Shown piece after piece: positions 1 to 11,625 of a stretch of 64,000 nt of DNA. The stretch is from Acridotheres tristis (taxonomy: Eukaryota > Chordata > Aves > Passeriformes > Sturnidae), in contig CM072884.1 in assembly GCA_037013685.1 (NCBI GenBank), forward strand, positions 105,761,548 to 105,825,547, given 5' to 3'. The position numbers and the translations under genes are program-made. The notes under the pieces were generated by a model. That model saw only the letters and a list, made by a program, of their open reading frames with translations, did not search any database and was not told where the DNA came from. Numbering within the stretch: position 1 is the first letter of the stretch; each line of letters begins with the position of its first letter.

Positions 1-3000
1 ACTAACCAAGAAAAGAACAGCTGAAGTAGCTAAAGACATGCTTCATTTTCACTTAAGACAACGCAGACATTAAAATCACATAATTTATGCTCTCGGCCCC
101 CTTATACCCCACATGGCAGAGAGGCAAAATCCCCTCTCTTTGGTAGGAATACTGAAGGTGCTGATGAAGATGCACATGAGGAGAAGGCTTGTCTCTAGTA
201 TTTCTGTTAGGTTTTTTGCCAAGACATGAATTTCAGCATGAAAAATTTCTAACATAAATACATATTCTCTCTCACACAGTTGTCTTCCTGCAATGGAACT
301 GACCATGTACCCAAAACCAGCATTTCAGCATATATGCACACCATAACTCTCAATCACATCACTACACTGTTACCCAAACAAACAGACTGCTGTTGTATAA
401 TCATTCAGGTAACAGCTCCCTGAAACACAGAAAAATTGGTATCAAACTAATTATTATAATGTGAGTGTGCATTAAACAGAAGATTGGAAAAGTACTCCAA
501 CATATATTACTATTTATTCTGCAGGCACACAAGAGAGCCCAAGGGGTAAGAAAAACTCCTTATTTCCTAGTCCAATTCACATCTATATTAGGCAGAAAGA
601 AAGATTGGAAAGGAATAAATGGCAGAGGGAGAAAATAGCTGAGTAATGAAAAGCAATGGCTAAAGTAGATAGACAAGAAAAGAAACAGAGGAATGACAAG
701 GGAATAAAACAAAAAAAAAAAGTCAAGAAGGAAAAAGTGGCAAGAAAGATGAGCAAAGAAGAGGAGCTGTCTTGTGGCATCACCTGCCTTAACATGCTCT
801 TGGGAAAACTGGCCTGAAAGAACAATCAAAGTTTCCATGGAATTATGCCATGAGAAACGAAACAGAGATGTTCACTTTCACCCCCTGTCCCAGTATCCAT
901 TAACAACTTTGCACAGGACTGATTAACGTGTATTTAGAAATGTCCATTTGGGATAGAGAGGCATCACCTTCCAGACTCTAAAGAAACACACAGTGAGACT
1001 AAGCAGCCTGTTATAGGTCATAGAGGACATCTCTAACAAAGCTGGAAACTGGCCCAGTCTCCTGGGTTTCAGTGTAATGCTCCAACAAAAAGATTAATTG
1101 TGGGAGAAGCATATCAGCTTGGGGACAATAGTCACAGCATTACACACTCCAGTGCACCAGAAAGACACACATTTCTAGAAGGTTGTTTTGTTAATGTCTG
1201 CACATCCCTAAATCAAACAATCTTTTTCTGAAACATCTAGAGTTAAAATTTTCCAAACTTGCCCTGCTCCTTCACAGGTGCTGAAACCAGTGGGGGAGAT
1301 GTGGATTTGGCAGACACTGAAACAACTTTGTCCAAGGTGGATCACCGGCCCGGGTGCAGGGACATCCTGGCTGAGCTCCCGTGGTGTGAGGGACAGCAAT
1401 GAGCACTTGTCACAGGCTGTGCCCAGGGCTCAGCCTGCCTTCTGCTAGTCCCACAGTTACCCTTCCCTTACTCTTGTGAAAATGGGCTCACATCCTTGAC
1501 TCCGAACTCTTCTCTCCCATACGGCTGAGTCAAAGCAATTGATGGAGTTGTTTCTCTGGGACCCTCTTCAGGATCTGCTCAAATCAAACATCAAAGGTTT
1601 AGAAAACCACCAAGGCTTTTCCAAATTCTTCAAAGCTAGAGCTTTCCCCACTCACCATCATCAAGCTTTTATTCTCCCCAAATGATTTCTCTACTTCAAA
1701 AAGCAGCAATACCCCTTCCTCTGTTGTGCTGTTCTCATGGAGAAAACATCAGCAGATTCCTGCTTTTCCATGTTACTGGGTTATCCATGGACAGGCCTGT
1801 AGGCACAGGATGCATAGTTGGCCAGTTCATGTACCATGCTCTGGGACTGACCCCACTATTGCACACTCTATGTGGCCCTTTGATGGGGCAAAACCTCCAG
1901 TCTGAATGAAGGGCCAGACCTTCAGGCACCAAACCAGGGCTTTTGGAGATACTGAATTATTGTCTACGCCTGCTGTATAGCTGCTGCAAATAAGGTGATT
2001 CATCTTACTCTGAATGAACTCTCTTCAACAAAAACTAGTTTCAATCTTCAAGCTAAGAGGCTCCCTTAGACTGACACCTGTTCAAATTGTTTGCCAGAGG
2101 GGGTTAATGAAAGAAGGGAAGGACTATGATGCTGCTGCATTTTGATTAAGTGGTACATATAGTGAGAGATGCAATGAGGGTCGACTTCATTACCAGAATG
2201 TAGGAGACAAATAATTTGAATGTAGGCTTTTCAATATTTCTTTCTGGAAAGGAGATATAAATGCTTTGTTTTTAATGAAATATGCTTTCCAAATTTTGAT
2301 CAATCTCTACTCTTCATGCTACTAAATCCTCAATCTTATCACAAACCATCCTATTGCTTTAGAATTTTAAACTACTTGATGGAGAAGTCACAAATACACA
2401 ACAATTGTGCAGTGATAACTTACAGGACCAAATATCAGAGTTTACAGTGGTCAGACTGGTTTGTTTTTTTTTTTTTTAGTTTGTTTTGGTTTTCGAAAGC
2501 ACTGTTTCAGGGAGGAAAGCCTCAGAGCAAGTAAAAGTTGCAGGGAAGCTGAATCTAAGCTGTAGTCTGCCAGCTAATGACTCTTATTGGCCCTCTTAAG
2601 TTTATATAAAGCTCTCCCTCTATTTCACAGTAAAATCTGGTGACACAGGTTTAAAGACATGCCAATATTACAGTCAGCCAACAGTTTGTAGCAGCCTTGT
2701 GCCTTTACCCAAAGAATATCTAGCTAGCTATGACTTATCTCATTTAGGAGTAATATGATCTGTTATTTTAGTCTGCAGTTAAGAACAACAGCAATTAAGA
2801 AATAGAAAGTAGGCAAGAAACCAGATTTATATTGAGATCACTGTAGCAACAAGAGCATATTTCTAAATATCCAGAGCCAAAAAGCAGTTGGTACTTCAGG
2901 AGATAGGATTTTGTCCCAGTGAATGCTGGCATTGTGTCAAACCACAGAAAAGTGCTGTGGTAGATAGGGGAAAAAATACCTCTCTCTGAGAACAGGAACT

Positions 3001-4080
3001 TTGCCTCATTCTGCATTTATGAATTCCTTCTCTTTGCCAAGAGGGAGGATCTCTTGTCACCCTAAAAACTCTTCCTACCCTAAAATCCAGCAGTGGCTTT
3101 ACATAAATTGTTCACTTTCTTGGTTTCTCTCCATCTAACATAAAGGAAAAATCAAGTACTTTAAACCAGGCCAGATTGGTTTCTTTTTTTTCCCCCCTAA
3201 CATTAGTCAAAATAAATATCCCTCAGGAAATAGTTTTGGCATGTAACAGAACAGCTTAGCTATTTTTTTTCCTCCTAATATGGCTGTAATTATGGACAAT
3301 ACAGTATGTTCATATTGCAATGATTGTAATAGAACTGCATTTGCACAGTAAGCTGCTCTGAGACAGATTTTCTTATATTGCAGCTGCAGTGAGTGTCTTC
3401 TTGCTTAAAAATAATGACTCTTCAAATAATTTCTAATACTGGCTCTTGACCCAGAAGTATTTAAGGAAACTGACAGCAACCAAAACCTCTAGCTGCTGGA
3501 ATGTGAAGACTCTGAAAAGATAAAAAATAAAAATAAAGGAATTTCATGGTCCCTTCTCCCCTAGCCCTGCTACCAAGTGGTTTAACTGTGGATGTGTGCT
3601 CAAGGAACTGCGTGGTTACAGAAAATAAAGATTACATTAATCACCCCTCAATCTAAGCTGAAATTAGACTTGTGGAAATTTTTGGCTGTAGCTGCGTTTG
3701 TGCCTCTGTCTTTTTAGTAGTTGTCAGGCTATGTCACTTAAAATAATTTTATTGCATGAGTGATCTGTTCTCCATGGATCTGGATATACTTCCTCCACTG
3801 TGTGATGTCTTCACCTCGTGAAGGCCTCCTCTTCAGTTTCCAAACATACAGATGGTACCTAAAAGGTACAGAACTTTGGCAACATCTTTGGCTATTAGCT
3901 CAGTCATGTAATGACTTTTACCCTTTCAATGTATAACATTTCAAGTTATCATTTCATTAAAAGACATGGAAAATTGTTTGAGGAAGTGTTTTGGACTCCT
4001 TGTTGGATGAATGAGCCCTGTGATAAACCATTTTATCCCCATGATTACATTACCTGTGTTGAGCAAATCCCTGGCTGGTA
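1..4080. other. non-coding DNA, no gene recognised
   Basis: AT-rich, CpG-poor sequence with many stops in all frames; the longest open frames are under 95 codons and look random. It contains the purine-rich tract listed separately and short T runs near 2463-2478, 3184-3198 and 3263-3271. I see no repeat family I can name with confidence. Intergenic or intronic DNA is the best description. Confidence 0.7.
583..766. repeat. purine-rich (A/G) tract
   Basis: About 180 bases in which the plus strand is overwhelmingly A and G, including an A run at about 710-721 and many GAAA, GGAA and AAGA words. Two long overlapping minus-strand open frames here (Phe, Leu and Ser rich) are a by-product of this bias and not genes. 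Such tracts are common low-complexity sequence in vertebrate genomes. Confidence 0.75.
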
Positions 4081-5720
4081 GAGCCCTCATGGCAGGTGAG
4101 AAGTTGAGCTTGGAAGAGCTGAATGATCCTCTGTGACATCAGCAATCCTGCAAGGCAGCCAGCCCCAGTGAAGATGGAGAGTGTGTGATGGCACCTGGCT
4201 CTATGCTTCTATTCTCTCACACCTTCATATCTGGCAGCAAGGCAGCTCAAATTCTCCTTGTTGAAATGAGTCACAGCCAGGGAACGACCCTTGTATGCAG
4301 AGGATTTCAGGCTGGACCCAGAAGAAACTGTTGTTTCAATCTCGATGTTTTGGCTGCTTCTCAGATGACAAGGCCTAGGAGGAATGAGGTCAGACCAGCT
4401 GCAGCTGAGTTGTGTCATGATTTTGCAATGAGTCCCAGCTGACTGATAAGGAACCGTGAAAACAGCCAGACCTTTTCCATCTCCTTCTCTCAGGCATGGC
4501 TCCACTTTGCCCTTCAATCTGAGCCAGTGAGCTCCTGCTGGAGATTTCTTCACTGGCAGCAGGAGCAAAGGAATTTCAATGCAGAAGCACAAGCCCTCAC
4601 ATCAGCTGCGTTGTTGGATGTGATGGAGTATTTGGGTTATGCTAAAGACGCTTATAATGATAATACTCCTTCATTATATACAGGTGTGGAAAAAGCAAGG
4701 TCTGTTCTATTTCTCCCTGTTCACCTAAGCTCATTCAGTCCAGAGTTCCATGAATTCTGATTTTTCATTAGATGTACAGTGATGATGGCTTTGGGCTCCT
4801 GTCTCAGACTGATGAGCATTATGTGAACCTTCAACCTAAGGTTAAAGCCTTGCACTCTGAAGTGGAAGCTGGTAAATCACCCCAAACAGTGAAAGCAGCC
4901 AGGACTGTTGGGGCTGCAGGACAGGGACCATCTCTGGCCTCAGGTCCAGCTGACTGAACTAACGTGGGAAACTGATGTGAGAAATTGCTGATGTGACAGA
5001 TAACAATGATAGAACCTGATAAGAGCTACTGACAGCAGCGTGGAGAATGGCTGAGTTTCACAGGTGGTTCAGAGGGAGTGATGTGAGAGATGGACAAACC
5101 TCCCTAAAAAGGAGCTTTGGGACCTTGAGCAAGACCAACAGCAGCTTGATACCCACATCAGCCACAGGATATAAAACTGAGATTAACTGTGCCACTAATG
5201 GGGTCAGGAATACTGACTGGGCTATGGATGTAGTAAAAATAGAACCAATAGTAAAAAAAGAAATGAGTCTGGGTTGTTTAGCTGGAGAGGAGAGGGACAC
5301 TGATGTTGAAAGAAATAAATGGAAAATAAGGTAACAAGATATTTAAAACATCTCGTTGTTATCCAAGGGTACCTGCCAGGCACCCCTGTACTTCCTCACT
5401 GCAAATACAGCAGGACAACAAATCTGTTGTCCTTAGCACACCACAGGTGTCAGGTGTGCTCCCATGGCCTCCTGGACCACGGGATGTGGTGGATGCTGGC
5501 CAGGGTACAGCCAGGATGGCTGTCTTGAGCATCATGATGTTAACCGAGTCCATTCCCATTTCAGGCTCGAGAGCATCATAACAACATCCTCAAGGGAACA
5601 AGGCAAAAATGAGCTAAGCCTTGCGTTTGAGACAGGTAGCTGTGGGGAGAGGCAGGGTTTCAGGATTCAGTCCCTCCAGAAAATGGGAGCTGAGCATTGG
5701 GGTTGAGTGAGAGAGCCAAG
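4081..5720. other. slightly GC-richer non-coding patch with many short open frames
   Basis: This stretch has fewer stops than its surroundings, so open frames of 60-127 codons overlap on both strands (for example plus 5047-5334 and minus 4209-4592). None shows a domain, a signal peptide or a repeated motif that I recognise. A splice-bounded frame at 4772-4871 is listed separately as a weak exon candidate. Unrecognised old repeat or plain unique DNA is most likely. Confidence 0.5.
4772..4871 (+). other. weak candidate exon (splice-bounded open frame)
   Basis: A pyrimidine-rich stretch ending in ATTAG (up to 4771) is followed at once by ATG and an open frame. A GTAAAT donor-like site starts at 4872. 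The frame begins MYSDDGFGLLSQTDEHYV and stays open to 4957 if the donor is ignored. I recognise no family. Acceptor and donor look-alikes of this quality are frequent by chance in a 64 kb window, so this is only a pointer. Confidence 0.12.
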
Positions 5721-8680
5721 GACTAAACTGCTGGGTTATGAATTTAGAAAGGGGAATTGTCACAACCTTGCCCCTCTCAAAGAATTAATGGCTGTAACTG
5801 CAGTTTTTGCAAGCTAGACCTTGTTGGAATCTTTCAGGCAAGCTTTGAGAATTAAATTTTAATTTAGTTACCTCCAGGATTTTATGATTCTTCTGATCCC
5901 ATCTGGACTAAAGGAGACTCTACATGGTTTATGGAACTGAATCTCTGTATTGTCTCTACTTACTGAGCTTTGGTTCAACTCATACAGAGCCCTCAGGGAA
6001 AACCAAATAGGATTCTCTTCAGTTAACACCAAAAAAGGACTTAACTTAGGGGAAGCAGGGAAGGTTTCACAGTTTCTTTTTACAGGCAATTAAACCCCTT
6101 TGTCCAAAAGTGTCATGTAAGATGCAGGAGTCTTTTCAGGTCCTTTTTGACTGACAGCCATTTTTTTTTGGTGGGTTTGCTCCCTGTATAAGGGATGCTC
6201 ATCTTCTGAGTTAGTGAATTCTTCTGTGCACCTCCATCTTTCCTTCTTATCCCACTGCAGAAGTTCAAAGAGCAATGGTGTGAATCTATGAAGCTTCAAG
6301 GTACTTGAAATAATAACACTGAAAAATTTTAGAGCAGGCATGCAAGGAGATTACAGAATATGGGAGAGCATAAATGTAAAGCATCAGAATTCTTCTATTT
6401 CCTTATCAAAGTAAAGTTGTTTTAAGAATCAACATAAGAAGTGAGTTTTGTACAGTGATATTTCTCTAAAAATATTATATGTCATCACTGAGGGCAGAGT
6501 ATCTCAATTTTTTTCATATTCTTTTTTCCCTCTTTATTGTACAAAATAAGTATATGAGCCTCCCCAGTTGAAAAAATTCTCAAACATAATGTCAGGGGAG
6601 CCTTTCTTCAGAAATATACCACAATTCTGCAGTGTGTATTACTCTAAAAATCTAAACAAAGTCAACTTACTAGTTTTAAATTTTGTCATCTTCTGTTTCA
6701 GACATCACTTAGGAAACACAGCTCTCTATTAAGCAGGTATTTCTTTCTCCGAGCCCGCATTGAATTAAATGGTCAATAACGCTTTTTAGTTTAGTTTAGT
6801 TTTTATTTCACTTTGTTGTTTTCTGTCTATTTCACTGGGTTAGATTAAGTTCTATGGATGAAATTAGAACCTCTTCCAGAAAGCCCCCTTTTCCCAACTT
6901 CAAGTGCTACAAGAGAATCTGAGTCACTTACTGGATTCTTAGGTACTGGAATTCCCAGCCACAGAACAACAGAACTCACAAAGATAAAACCCAGAGGGTT
7001 TAAAGCTGATCCTTTTCACATCCAGCAGGTCCAGATTAACTGTGAAGCACTGACTGAAGGGGCCTGGAGCACCATCCTCATTTTACCTGCTCTGCACCAC
7101 ACCAGGCCAGGTCTCTCAGTCAAAAACATAAAGAGAGATGGGGGAGCCCTGCAAAGACCTTGCAAACGATGCATGGAACAAGCTACAGCACATGGAGATG
7201 GGCACACGGGCAAACACAAGGTGGATGTTGGTCTCTGCACACCAGCAGTTCGTACTGAGGGGCCTAACAAACTGAAATGGTGATGGTGAAATTAAATCTT
7301 TTCCTAAAGGCCATCAACTAGAGTGTAATCCAGCTTGGAAAGTCAGAGCTCCACTGGAGAATATATTCTTTGTGTGGAGAAAGAAGACAAGCAGAGTAGC
7401 TGGAGAAACCTAAGTAGGAAAGGAAATCTTTCACTGAACCTTTTAAACAACAAAAGAATTTACAAAGAAATGAACCATGACTAAGTGGGAAGCATGAACT
7501 GTGTGCTGTGAGCAAATCAAAAGCAGAAAAGTATTTTCACAGTGAAAACTATTTAGTAGGTGTCTTGCCCTTCAAGTGACTAATACTGATTGCTGTGCCC
7601 TGGTAACATCTAATTTGCTGGATCAGCTCTGGAATGAAGGTAGAAAGAAGATTTCCTCTTGACATGTCTGTCATGCAGCTGAAATCTCTCAGACAATTTA
7701 GAAACACAGGATTACTTCTTGTGAAGAAATAGATCAGAACATTTCAAAAAATAGACTGAGAGGCCAATATTTTTGTTTGTATTATAAAATTTTTGAACCC
7801 AGAAAGAAGGATTTTTTGGTGGTGGTGGTGTTTTTTTGGGGTCTTTTCTTTTGTGTTTCATGCCTTTTTTTTAATAAGTGGAAACCCTCCACTAATTCTT
7901 TATGTTAGAAACAGAAAAAGGTGAAGCAAATTTATCAACAAATCTGGTACACAGAAAAAAACCCACATGTAATTAGAACCATTGTCTGATTCCTGAGAGA
8001 TAAGTGATTCCTTGCCTCTGTCTCTTCTTGCAGTCATAGACTCATTAAAATCATCTGATTGATCCCACTGACACATTTAAAATCCATCTCTCCACAGCAA
8101 AGATTTGCAGCAGAAGGAGAGGGATTTTAATCTGACACATGATCTCATGTTCTCCAAGCACATCCCACAGAGCAGCCAACTGGGGGAAAAGGGGGAGAAC
8201 TCAGCATTCCACAGGTTTGGGGACCCCTCAGCCCCACTCCAATACCCACGCCTGCTCTACATATGAGATACAGATCAAAAAGATGCTAGTCCCATGTAGT
8301 AGCCAGCAAAATGATTCTGCTTTGGACACTGAAGTTCTAAAAACATTTAGGAAAGGCCAGACCTTCACCATTTAGCATAGTTGCTCTGAATTTATACAAC
8401 CTTTTAAGAAAAAATACTCATTAAGATTCATTATTTCAGCCCCTCCTGGCAAAAGGCTAAAAATGAGCCAAGTTGGAGGAGATGTGGGTGGGAGGAACTC
8501 ATGTGCTGGGAATTGCAGCTGTAGCTTCAGTGGACCTGTGGAGCTGCAGGACCCAGGGAGTGCTTTCACTCAGCCAGAGATGACAGAAAATCATCTAGGT
8601 ATGCTTTGGCCTTGTCAAGGTTCCTAACTGTTAGGTTTCTTCCGAAAATTTTTCTGCCTGGAGTAGCTGTCCCTGTTTCA
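5721..8680. other. non-coding DNA, no gene recognised
   Basis: Mostly AT-rich unique-looking sequence. It holds a short (TTTAG)n run at about 6785-6799 and a GGT run at 7818-7830. The 141-codon plus frame at 6858-7283 is one of the longest in the window, but its translation has no recognisable domain, is basic and Thr/Pro rich, and is shadowed by an 84-codon frame on the other strand. I treat it as chance. Confidence 0.65.
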
Positions 8681-8794
8681 GTCTGATTCACAACTCCATT
8701 GCTACAGCTTTATGCTGATATAACCCTTCTGAAAATCAATCAGTCAGACTGGTGCTGGTATAAAAGTAGAGTGATGCAGTGGTGAATCAGACCC
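8681..8794 (+). repeat. ancient amniote-type interspersed repeat (unclassified)
   Basis: The plus strand reads as a decayed copy of a repeat type scattered through turtle, crocodile and bird genomes. It has phrases of the kind 'tatgctgatataac', 'gaaaatcaat', 'ggtgctggtataaa' and a closing 'gaatcagaccc'. The match is from memory of the general pattern, not of a named consensus, and the copy is clearly old. It could also be the tail of an old CR1/L3-like LINE. Confidence 0.42.
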
Positions 8795-10315
8795 ATGGTT
8801 ACAAAACAGTGCTTGTAGAAAAATTATATAACTGGATTGGGAATATTTTTAAGAATTTAATCACTAAGAAAAAGAAAAAACAAAAACAAAGACCAAAAAA
8901 CCACCAATAAACCAACAAAAAAAAATTCACCAAAAAACTCAGATATGATTATGTTTAAACTTTCCTGACAACAAAACCATACATACACTGCCCATTACTT
9001 AATTACACACTGACCTGTTTTGAAAAAAAGCTAGTTTCATTATAAAGTTGAACAAACTCAAAAGATATTAAGAAGTACTACTCTGTCTGGTTTATATTGA
9101 CAAAACGTCTGGTATTCTCTCACACTGGAAGGCAATGCTTTGCCCTTGCAGCAAATTTTATAGGGAGAATCAACATTTTCCTCAGTAAGTGAAGATATAA
9201 AATGCATCAGGAGGAGGCTTAGTGCTGAGTTGAGCTAGTTGTAATGAAATAAACACCCATTTTGTGTCTCTGGGATGGGATCTGCTTTGTATGACTGAAT
9301 TGAAAACTGATACCCTGCTCCATCTCATCTACTCCATCCTTCTGGCTCTCCCTTAGCAACAGGTGCTGATCACCAGCAGAATTCAATCTGTGCCACTCTC
9401 TGCTCTCACAAGTGGAAACTGGGGCAGATTTAGTTCAAATCCTTTTGTGTAACAGAGGGTTTGCTGTCTTATCTACACACACGGGAGGATATTCATCACA
9501 TCAGTTGGTACTGCTGAGCAGAAGTCCAATTAGTACAGCCTTCTGAAAGCCACCAGTCATCAGTTCAAAAGCTTGGTTATCTATTCAAAATGAGATAAAA
9601 GAGAGGGTAGATGTAATCCTGTATTAAGCACAACTAAAATGATTATTACATCGTATATACAGCACAGCAGGTGTCAAAGTGCCCAGATTTTTTCTGCAGG
9701 ATGGGTCTGTCCTCACACACCTGGGTATCTCAGGACACTGCGACATTCCAACACAGCAGTGGTGGTTATTTGTGCCCTATACAGCTACTGTGTCTGCAGG
9801 TATTACAAGGGGTTTTTTTGCATTGCAGTATTGAAAGGTCTCAGATATCTGTGTGGTTTAAGTATTTTCTGCCTTTTCAAACTGAAAACCCAAATCTAGA
9901 TCTCTATACATTCCTCTTACTGTGGCTGTACTTTACCAAAGGTGCACAATCCATGTTCAGTCTAGCTCGCCTCCCAGACTGACAAGAAATGACAAGTTTT
10001 ACTTTCCTTTTATCTTGACAATCATTTTTTCATCTGCATTAGGTACTTTTTAGTTATAAGTCCTGGAGCTCCCTGAAAGTGTTTCTCTTATTAGCTCCTT
10101 GTGAGTGCCCACAGTCATTTTCTCAGCTGTCTTCATCATAGGTTAAGTCGAAGAGGGGGTTTTGTTCCTTTTGCCATAAAGAGTGAATTCCCAAATTTAG
10201 ACTTGGAAGTGAACATGGAACTCTTGCTCACTGAACCCTTTTTGAGGTAACTTGAAAGTAGCAAAATATTAAACCATTAAATTAAGTACTTTCTTTTTGC
10301 AGAAAAAATAGGTAT
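8795..10315. other. non-coding DNA, no gene recognised
   Basis: AT-rich sequence between two old retroposon relics. Apart from the A-rich low-complexity run listed separately I see nothing I can name. Overlapping plus frames at 9639-9982 are short and show no domain. Confidence 0.6.
8865..8937 (+). repeat. A-rich low-complexity run
   Basis: About 70 bases made nearly only of A and C, with words such as CAAAAA, CCAAAAAACC and an A9 run. It begins about 70 bases after the end of the ancient repeat at 8681-8794 and could be a degraded A-rich tail, but the gap makes that uncertain. Confidence 0.75.
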
Positions 10316-10584
10316 TTCCTGGAATATACTACCACAGGGGGTTGCAGATAGAGATATTTTTATCAGATATTCAGGAAAGGATTAGAAAAATTCATGGACA
10401 ACAGGTCTGTAAAAAGACATGAAAAAAAAGCATTGCATTCTCAAATATCCCTAATATAACCATTATGGATGCTAGAAGAGAATGATAGAATAAAAAGCCT
10501 TCTCTTGCTATTTGTTGGACATAAATTCCTGGGTTAAGTGGACTGTTGGTCTGACTCTACAGGGCATTTTTTCTGTTTTTATAA
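10316..10584 (+). mobile_element. old CR1-group LINE, 3' untranslated tail
   Basis: The plus strand follows the sense 3' end of an old amniote CR1 subgroup. It has 'ggaatatactaccacag', then 'aaaggattagaaaaattcat', then 'ggacaacaggtctgt', and after a diverged middle a closing 'tggactgttggtctgact' followed by 'ctgtttttataag'. These phrases, in this order, are characteristic of the non-coding end of such LINEs. The copy is heavily mutated and truncated at its 5' end. No reverse transcriptase sequence adjoins it directly, although an RT-like frame lies about 0.9 kb downstream. Confidence 0.65.
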
Positions 10585-11439
10585 GGACATGTTTGCTTTC
10601 ACCAGTCCCATTCTCTTATATGAACACTCACCATGAACTTTGGACTTATGACCCTTCGCCCCAAAAATTTTCAGAACGAAAGCCTGTATTAGCTTTAAAT
10701 ACAGCAAGACTTTGTGTCACCTTCTTTGCTGAAATTCAGCCCAAGAATTTCACTGTAAGCTGTATTTTTTGCTTTTTATCCCATGTGCATAATATCCAGG
10801 CTACTGTTCTACTGCTGTCTGAAAAGGAGTGTGTTTCCCATCCACTTAGCCTTTGTACTGTATGTTCTGTTCTCATTTGCAGTCAGTTTTAAAAAGATTT
10901 ATTTTTCCTTTCTTTTTATATATTCCTACTCTTTGTCTTGCCTGATGTCCAAGCTTCTCAAATCCATTGATATACTCAGAGAGTACTTTAGAAATCAATA
11001 TATAGTGGTTGCTGCAGAAACTTGCTAAGTTGTTTGTAAAACACCATCTGGGACTAGGCATGGAAAGACAGGGCTTTTGTCAAGGATGGTTTCTTATTAT
11101 TGATTGTCCTCAGATCAAAGTAAATATGTTGTAAGATGTACTTGGATACAAGATAATTTCCAGCTGCTGAGAGAGGGAGAGTCCCTAAATCCTTGACAGG
11201 GAAATGTGAAGGCCAGGAGCTGAAAACTGGTCTGGTGGGTGGCATACGAGCATGCAGAAAGTGGTCTTTCCAAAAATATTTCTGCCACTGCTGATGAAGG
11301 CATCATTCACTAGTTCTAAAGCTGGCCTCATGTGTTAATAAATACTTGCTTACTTGGAATGCTTGCCTTTCATTCTTGCAGACCCTAAAGATTTTAATTC
11401 ACTCCCTCATTTGCCCTTTTCTTCCTTCTCTCCAAATAG
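10585..11439. other. non-coding DNA between LINE relics
   Basis: AT-rich sequence with no recognisable gene. Open frames on both strands at 10512-11306 are 60-126 codons with no domain; the longest (plus, 10512-10892) overlaps the LINE tail and is therefore not a gene. Confidence 0.55.
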
Positions 11440-11622
11440 ACATGGGAGGAGCTCCTGCATATTAATCTTGTTAAGTGTGCTGGAGCTGATGGTCTAAAAT
11501 CTAAACTGCTTGATTTAGCTGCCAGAGGTAAGTTTCCTCTTTATTTAATCTCTCTCTGGAGACTGATGAACTGCTCTGAAAACACAACAAGGTCATACCT
11601 TTGCATAACAGTGAAAGCAAAT
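11440..11622 (+). pseudogene. possible LINE reverse transcriptase remnant
   Basis: A 61-codon open frame runs from just after a TAG (11437-11439) to a TAA at 11623. Its start, TWEELLHINLVKCAGADGL, resembles the CR1 segment where a short leader is followed by 'K-S-x-G-P-D-G-I' and then a Leu-rich helix before 'ELA'. Here residues 12-19 are KCAGADGL and residues 24-28 are LLDLA, and the spacing is right. It has no ATG and no catalytic motif. The frame is also flanked by an acceptor-like site (ending 11439) and a GTAAGT donor at 11528, so a real 88-base exon of an unknown gene is the alternative. I favour the LINE reading because an old CR1 tail lies nearby on the same strand. Confidence 0.35.
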
Positions 11623-11625
11623 TAA

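Noticed and set aside
1030..1086. MIR-like SINE fragment
   Set aside because: A phrase like 'gctggaaactggcccagtctcctgg' is reminiscent but too short and diverged to call.
6858..7283. 141-codon plus-strand open frame
   Set aside because: No recognisable domain, no splice context, and a shadow frame on the opposite strand; length is within what 64 kb of such DNA gives by chance.
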